Below, piece after piece: positions 54,752 to 57,651 of a stretch of DNA of 57,651 nt. The notes below the pieces were generated by a model. That model saw only the letters and a program-made list of their open reading frames with translations, did not search any database and was not told the origin of the DNA. Every line of letters starts with the position of its first letter. The stretch's first letter is position 1. Origin of the DNA: an uncultured Opitutales bacterium (lineage in GTDB: Bacteria; Verrucomicrobiota; Verrucomicrobiia; Opitutales; Intestinicryptomonadaceae); the NCBI GenBank assembly GCA_944390805.1, contig CALXQW010000028.1, positions 1 through 57,651 of the forward strand, in the 5' to 3' direction. The position numbers and the translations under genes are program-made.

Positions 54752-56343
54752 GTAAACATCTTTTCTCCAGTTGACTTATTTGCGTTTGTTCTGAGCTCTT
54801 CAGATTTGTCGCCCGTACTCTTAGAGACTTCATTTTCCACTCCAGCCGTCTCTTCCGACGGTTTAGAAGTCATCTTTACTCCGTTCTTTGCAATCTGAGG
54901 CGAGACAAGAATCAACAGCTGAAGTTCCTCCACACTGTCTTCCTCGTATCCAAATACAGATCCCAAAAGGGGCACATGCCTTAAGAAGGCATAGCCGGAA
55001 TCGCTCTTTGTATGGGTTATTTCCCTCTGTCCAGATATAATTGCCGTCTGGTCTAAATTGCAGATAATTTCGCTCTTTGTCCGAGTTTTTCTCTGGAGGT
55101 AATCGTCGTCCTGCTTTATCGGGGCAAGGCTCTTTTCTATTTCAAGAATCAGGCGTACGCGGTTTGAATTTATCAGCCCCCCGCTGACTTTTATCGTAAG
55201 TCCAAAGTTTATCTCCTTTAGGTCGGCAACATCGCGCCCATGAATTTCAACATTCAAGGTTCCGCCGTTTTCGTATGTTGCTTCTGGCACTCCTTTTGAA
55301 TTGCTCGTGAGAGTCAGATGCCCGCCGTCTCTAAAGTCGGAAACTCCATTTGCCCCAAAGAACTGTATTGCCCCGTCTATTCCCGTATTCATATACGCAA
55401 GGCCGCCAACTCCAGATGCGTTAGGAGCATCTCCGCCAAGGCTTGGCGGAAGCTCTCCGGCAAGCGCCTTAAACCAGCCTTGTAGATCCAAAGATATAAC
55501 AGTTCCGTTTGCGTCGGAATTTCCCATTCTCTCAAGCTGGGAACGCGTCACTCCAACTATTACAACATTTACGTCAAGCTGGGTATCATCAACTTCCAAA
55601 TTGTACACAACCTCCGTCGGATTTGGCCCTGCCGACAACCACTTCTGCGATGATACAATCTTCCTTATGTCAGAGATGTCGTTGTCGCAGAGCATTCTGC
55701 CGTAGAATGTGAGAATCCCTGATGATATTTTCATTCCAAGAATTCCCGCCTCTTTAGGAATGCCGTTTTCAACCTTAAACCCTGCGTCTTCAAGCTGCTT
55801 TTTCAGCGAGTCGAACATCTCAGGGCCCGGTTTGTAAACAACGTAATTTCTGTAAGAGTTGCTGTATTTATCCAGTATATTTTTAAACGCCAAATATCTT
55901 GAATACTTTGATATTTCCCCTCTGAGGGTTATCGCGTTTTGAGACATTTCCGCAGTTACTTCAGAGAAGTCAGATATATCCTTGCACAAATCTCTGTATA
56001 GCGACGCCATAGAGTTTGTAACCCTAACCTTAAATACTTTAGACACCGCGCTCGACGTCAAAGTTATATCCGCATAACCCGGTTCCACTCCTTGTATTTC
56101 CAAAAAGCGTCCTTTGCTGCCAAGAATCTTCACATTTTTTGCAGAAGACTGGTAGCTTTCTATCTCAAACGGAACCTCCAATCTCTTTGTTTCGTCTTGG
56201 GCAATCGTTACGCTTTCCGTTGGGAGCGAAGATATTATAGCCAGAGATGTTGTTGTTCCATCTGGGGCATTTTGGGCTTTTGCGGCAAGGCATAGAGCCG
56301 ATACCGCAAGCAGCCATAAGCACAGGTTTAAGGATCGTTTCAT
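54745..56343 (-). CDS. rcpA: Tad secretin CpaC/RcpA
   Basis: Outer-membrane secretin of about 532 residues. A signal peptide (ending in AKAQ) is followed by the CpaC N-terminal domain with LPTESVTIAQDETKRLEVPF, BON/N-type repeats (about 100-260) and the C-terminal secretin barrel with EINFGLTIKVSGGLI and VPLLGSVFGYEEDSVEELQLLILVSPQI. It would let the pilus or secreted material cross the outer membrane, which supports a two-membrane cell. The ATG at 56343 is chosen over one at 56352. Confidence 0.92.
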   Translation of the reverse strand: MKRSLNLCLWLLAVSALCLAAKAQNAPDGTTTSLAIISSLPTESVTIAQDETKRLEVPFEIESYQSSAKNVKILGSKGRFLEIQGVEPGYADITLTSSAVSKVFKVRVTNSMASLYRDLCKDISDFSEVTAEMSQNAITLRGEISKYSRYLAFKNILDKYSNSYRNYVVYKPGPEMFDSLKKQLEDAGFKVENGIPKEAGILGMKISSGILTFYGRMLCDNDISDIRKIVSSQKWLSAGPNPTEVVYNLEVDDTQLDVNVVIVGVTRSQLERMGNSDANGTVISLDLQGWFKALAGELPPSLGGDAPNASGVGGLAYMNTGIDGAIQFFGANGVSDFRDGGHLTLTSNSKGVPEATYENGGTLNVEIHGRDVADLKEINFGLTIKVSGGLINSNRVRLILEIEKSLAPIKQDDDYLQRKTRTKSEIICNLDQTAIISGQREITHTKSDSGYAFLRHVPLLGSVFGYEEDSVEELQLLILVSPQIAKNGVKMTSKPSEETAGVENEVSKSTGDKSEELRTNANKSTGEKMFTW

Positions 56344-56352
56344 GGGAAACAT

Positions 56353-57171
56353 TTATCTTGCGTTTTCTGTTGGGGTGGGCGATAGCTCCGCAGATTGCAG
56401 ACCTTTGCGAATTTCCTCAAAAGTTTTCTGGTTTACCACGCCAATCTCTTTTCTATTTAGGGCGGAGGAGTCGTTTCTTTTGCGGAGTACCGGATACAGC
56501 TCCGCCTCTCTTTGCGCCGCAATTACTATCATGGCCTGCTGGGGCGGCAAAGACACAAATATTGTTCCGCTAGAGCTTCCGGGTTCCCTGAAAGAGCCAT
56601 TGCTGTTTGCTATTCCAAGCACTCTAACGCAAGGCAGAAGAACAGAGGTCTCCCTCCTCTCCGATTCCTGCAAGGCCTGCGGCATTACAGCATCGCCTGG
56701 ATTTCCTGAGGCGCTGCTTGATAGCGGTTCCGACTTTCTTGTGACGTAGGTTGATATAATTCCTATTTCATCATTGGGCTTAAGCATTTTAATGAGAGCC
56801 GGATCTGAGAATGTAATGGGGATAGTCCATTCACCTTCTTTTGAACAGTCTCCAAGAGATACCTTAAGCTGAATATCATTAATTAAGATGTAATCATTTC
56901 TTGCTATGGGATGCTGCACTCGTTGACCGTAAATCATGGATACGTTTTCCCAGAGCAATGCGCCGTGAGGCAGGACAGATTTTGGAACGTCGCGGTATGT
57001 GAGAGCTCCTTCGGTTAGTTCCTCGTCGGAGTCGAGGTCTCTTGCGGCGGTTATTATGGATACAGTTTGTTCATCCTTAGTTTCTTTTCTATCAAATAGC
57101 GTTTTACTTACGACAAAAACTGCCGCCAGTCCAAGTATGACAGACACAACCAAAGGTATTACATTTTTCAT
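56353..57171 (-). CDS. rcpC: Tad periplasmic protein CpaB/RcpC
   Basis: About 272 residues with one N-terminal membrane helix and an SAF-like domain (ITAARDLDSDEELTEGALTYRDVPKSVLP), typical of CpaB/RcpC, which works with the secretin. It is the first gene of the minus-strand Tad operon, 9 bases before the secretin start. The ATG at 57171 gives the proper membrane anchor; a reading from 57234 adds an unlikely basic extension. Confidence 0.88.
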   Translation of the reverse strand: MKNVIPLVVSVILGLAAVFVVSKTLFDRKETKDEQTVSIITAARDLDSDEELTEGALTYRDVPKSVLPHGALLWENVSMIYGQRVQHPIARNDYILINDIQLKVSLGDCSKEGEWTIPITFSDPALIKMLKPNDEIGIISTYVTRKSEPLSSSASGNPGDAVMPQALQESERRETSVLLPCVRVLGIANSNGSFREPGSSSGTIFVSLPPQQAMIVIAAQREAELYPVLRKRNDSSALNRKEIGVVNQKTFEEIRKGLQSAELSPTPTENAR

Positions 57172-57547
57172 CGCCGATTTTTTCTTTAAAGCCACAGAAT
57201 TTGTCAAATCTTTTAATCTCCATAAGCATCGCAATATACAATACTTCTTTAGGCATATTTGCCAGAATCTTATGGTACCAGAGAGGAATATAAATTTTTC
57301 CTATAAGCCTGAGATAATAAAGTTCATGATTAGTGAAAGACAGATGCAAATTATAAAGAATAATAAGCAGAAATCGAGAGATTTAAAATGTTCGTTGGAC
57401 AAGATATATGATTCCGTAATTTAAACCTCATAAAAGCAATATTAGGAACAAATGGAATATTGCTAATTGCAAGCAAGTTGCAAAAATTTTTCGCAGTGGC
57501 AAGTCAAATTCTTACCAAAGCGCGATTTTGACAGGAAAGGATTTTGT
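57172..57547. other. Divergent control region of the minus-strand Tad operon
   Basis: About 376 bases with no convincing coding frame. The minus-strand Tad operon and the truncated plus-strand gene are both read outward from here. Short TTGCAA repeats occur around 57465-57485 (TTGCAAGCAAGTTGCAA). I could not fix a promoter. Confidence 0.4.
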
Positions 57548-57651
57548 ATGAAGAACAGATCTCCTTCCTTTCCAAAAAAAGTTGCCGAGAAAAACCGCGA
57601 GCGCTGGGTCGTTTACTATTTCGACACAGACAAGCAAAAACGCTGGGCGCG
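57548..57651 (+). CDS. Truncated gene start, possible recombinase
   Basis: An ATG with AGGAAAGG at 57532-57539 upstream opens a frame to the window edge, giving about 34 residues: a basic start, then RERWVVYYFDTDKQKRWA. The pattern of a basic lead and W-V-V-Y-Y-F-D resembles the arm domain at the start of some tyrosine integrases, but this is too short for a firm call. Confidence 0.4.
   Translation, partial: MKNRSPSFPKKVAEKNRERWVVYYFDTDKQKRWA

Noticed and set aside
56999..57424. Plus-strand frame across the start of CpaB
   Set aside because: It overlaps the real CpaB start and its content is a mirror of that gene plus intergenic sequence.
1..57651. tRNA, rRNA, CRISPR array or insertion sequence
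   Set aside because: No tRNA T-loop motif, regular repeat-spacer array or transposase was found on reading the gaps. A tRNAscan or Rfam run would be decisive.

Overview
This is a single bacterial chromosomal segment of mostly ordinary housekeeping genes, with one dense accessory locus filling the last 17 kb. Frequent ATA isoleucine codons, GTG/TTG starts with variable Shine-Dalgarno sites, an MreBCD-PBP2 cluster, a GTP-type PEP carboxykinase, a potABCD operon and a Tad-type pilus locus rich in FHA proteins are compatible with the Verrucomicrobiota/Lentisphaerota/Kiritimatiellota group. I favour an Opitutae-like Verrucomicrobiota member. This is a tentative judgement from protein style, not a database result. 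No rRNA, tRNA, CRISPR array or recognisable insertion sequence was seen.

0-8.8 kb (+): the cell-wall elongation operon mreB-mreC-mreD-mrdA, then a small lipoprotein, a phosphohexomutase, a secreted orphan and hisA. 8.8-13.7 kb (-): a secreted orphan, mutL (its C-terminal endonuclease motif is degenerate), malate dehydrogenase, an all-alpha dUTPase and a 76-residue protein. 13.8-16.5 kb (+): an exported FAD oxidoreductase and a RidA/chorismatase-like enzyme. 16.7-22.5 kb (-): the polyamine transporter potABCD, a CPBP membrane protease and a Tat-exported four-cluster ferredoxin. 22.5-28 kb (+): trmB, pckG, a GT-D glycosyltransferase and argH. 28.2-29.2 kb: a divergent pair of small DNA-binding proteins. 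29.5-39.6 kb: pfkB-queA (-), glgA-SNF2-xth (+), an AraC regulator (-) and metG (-).

39.9-57.2 kb is a Tad (tight adherence, Flp pilus) locus built as two convergent operons. The plus-strand operon holds a Flp-like pilin, a terminator, a prepilin peptidase, TadE, a large TadG-like protein, a second TadE-like protein, a small anchored protein, a CpaF-type ATPase and a Ser/Thr protein kinase. The minus-strand operon holds CpaB/RcpC, the secretin CpaC/RcpA, a second CpaF-type ATPase with an N-terminal FHA domain, TadB, TadC, a membrane FHA protein, a tandem-FHA membrane protein with a long helical ectodomain, a second pilin, and a membrane protein with an HExxH zinc-protease motif. FHA domains bind phosphothreonine, so the kinase, the FHA-fused motor and the two FHA membrane proteins suggest a pilus or secretion machine whose motor and membrane platform are controlled by threonine phosphorylation. 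That is the most interesting system in the window.

The last 104 bases start another plus-strand gene that is cut off by the window edge.
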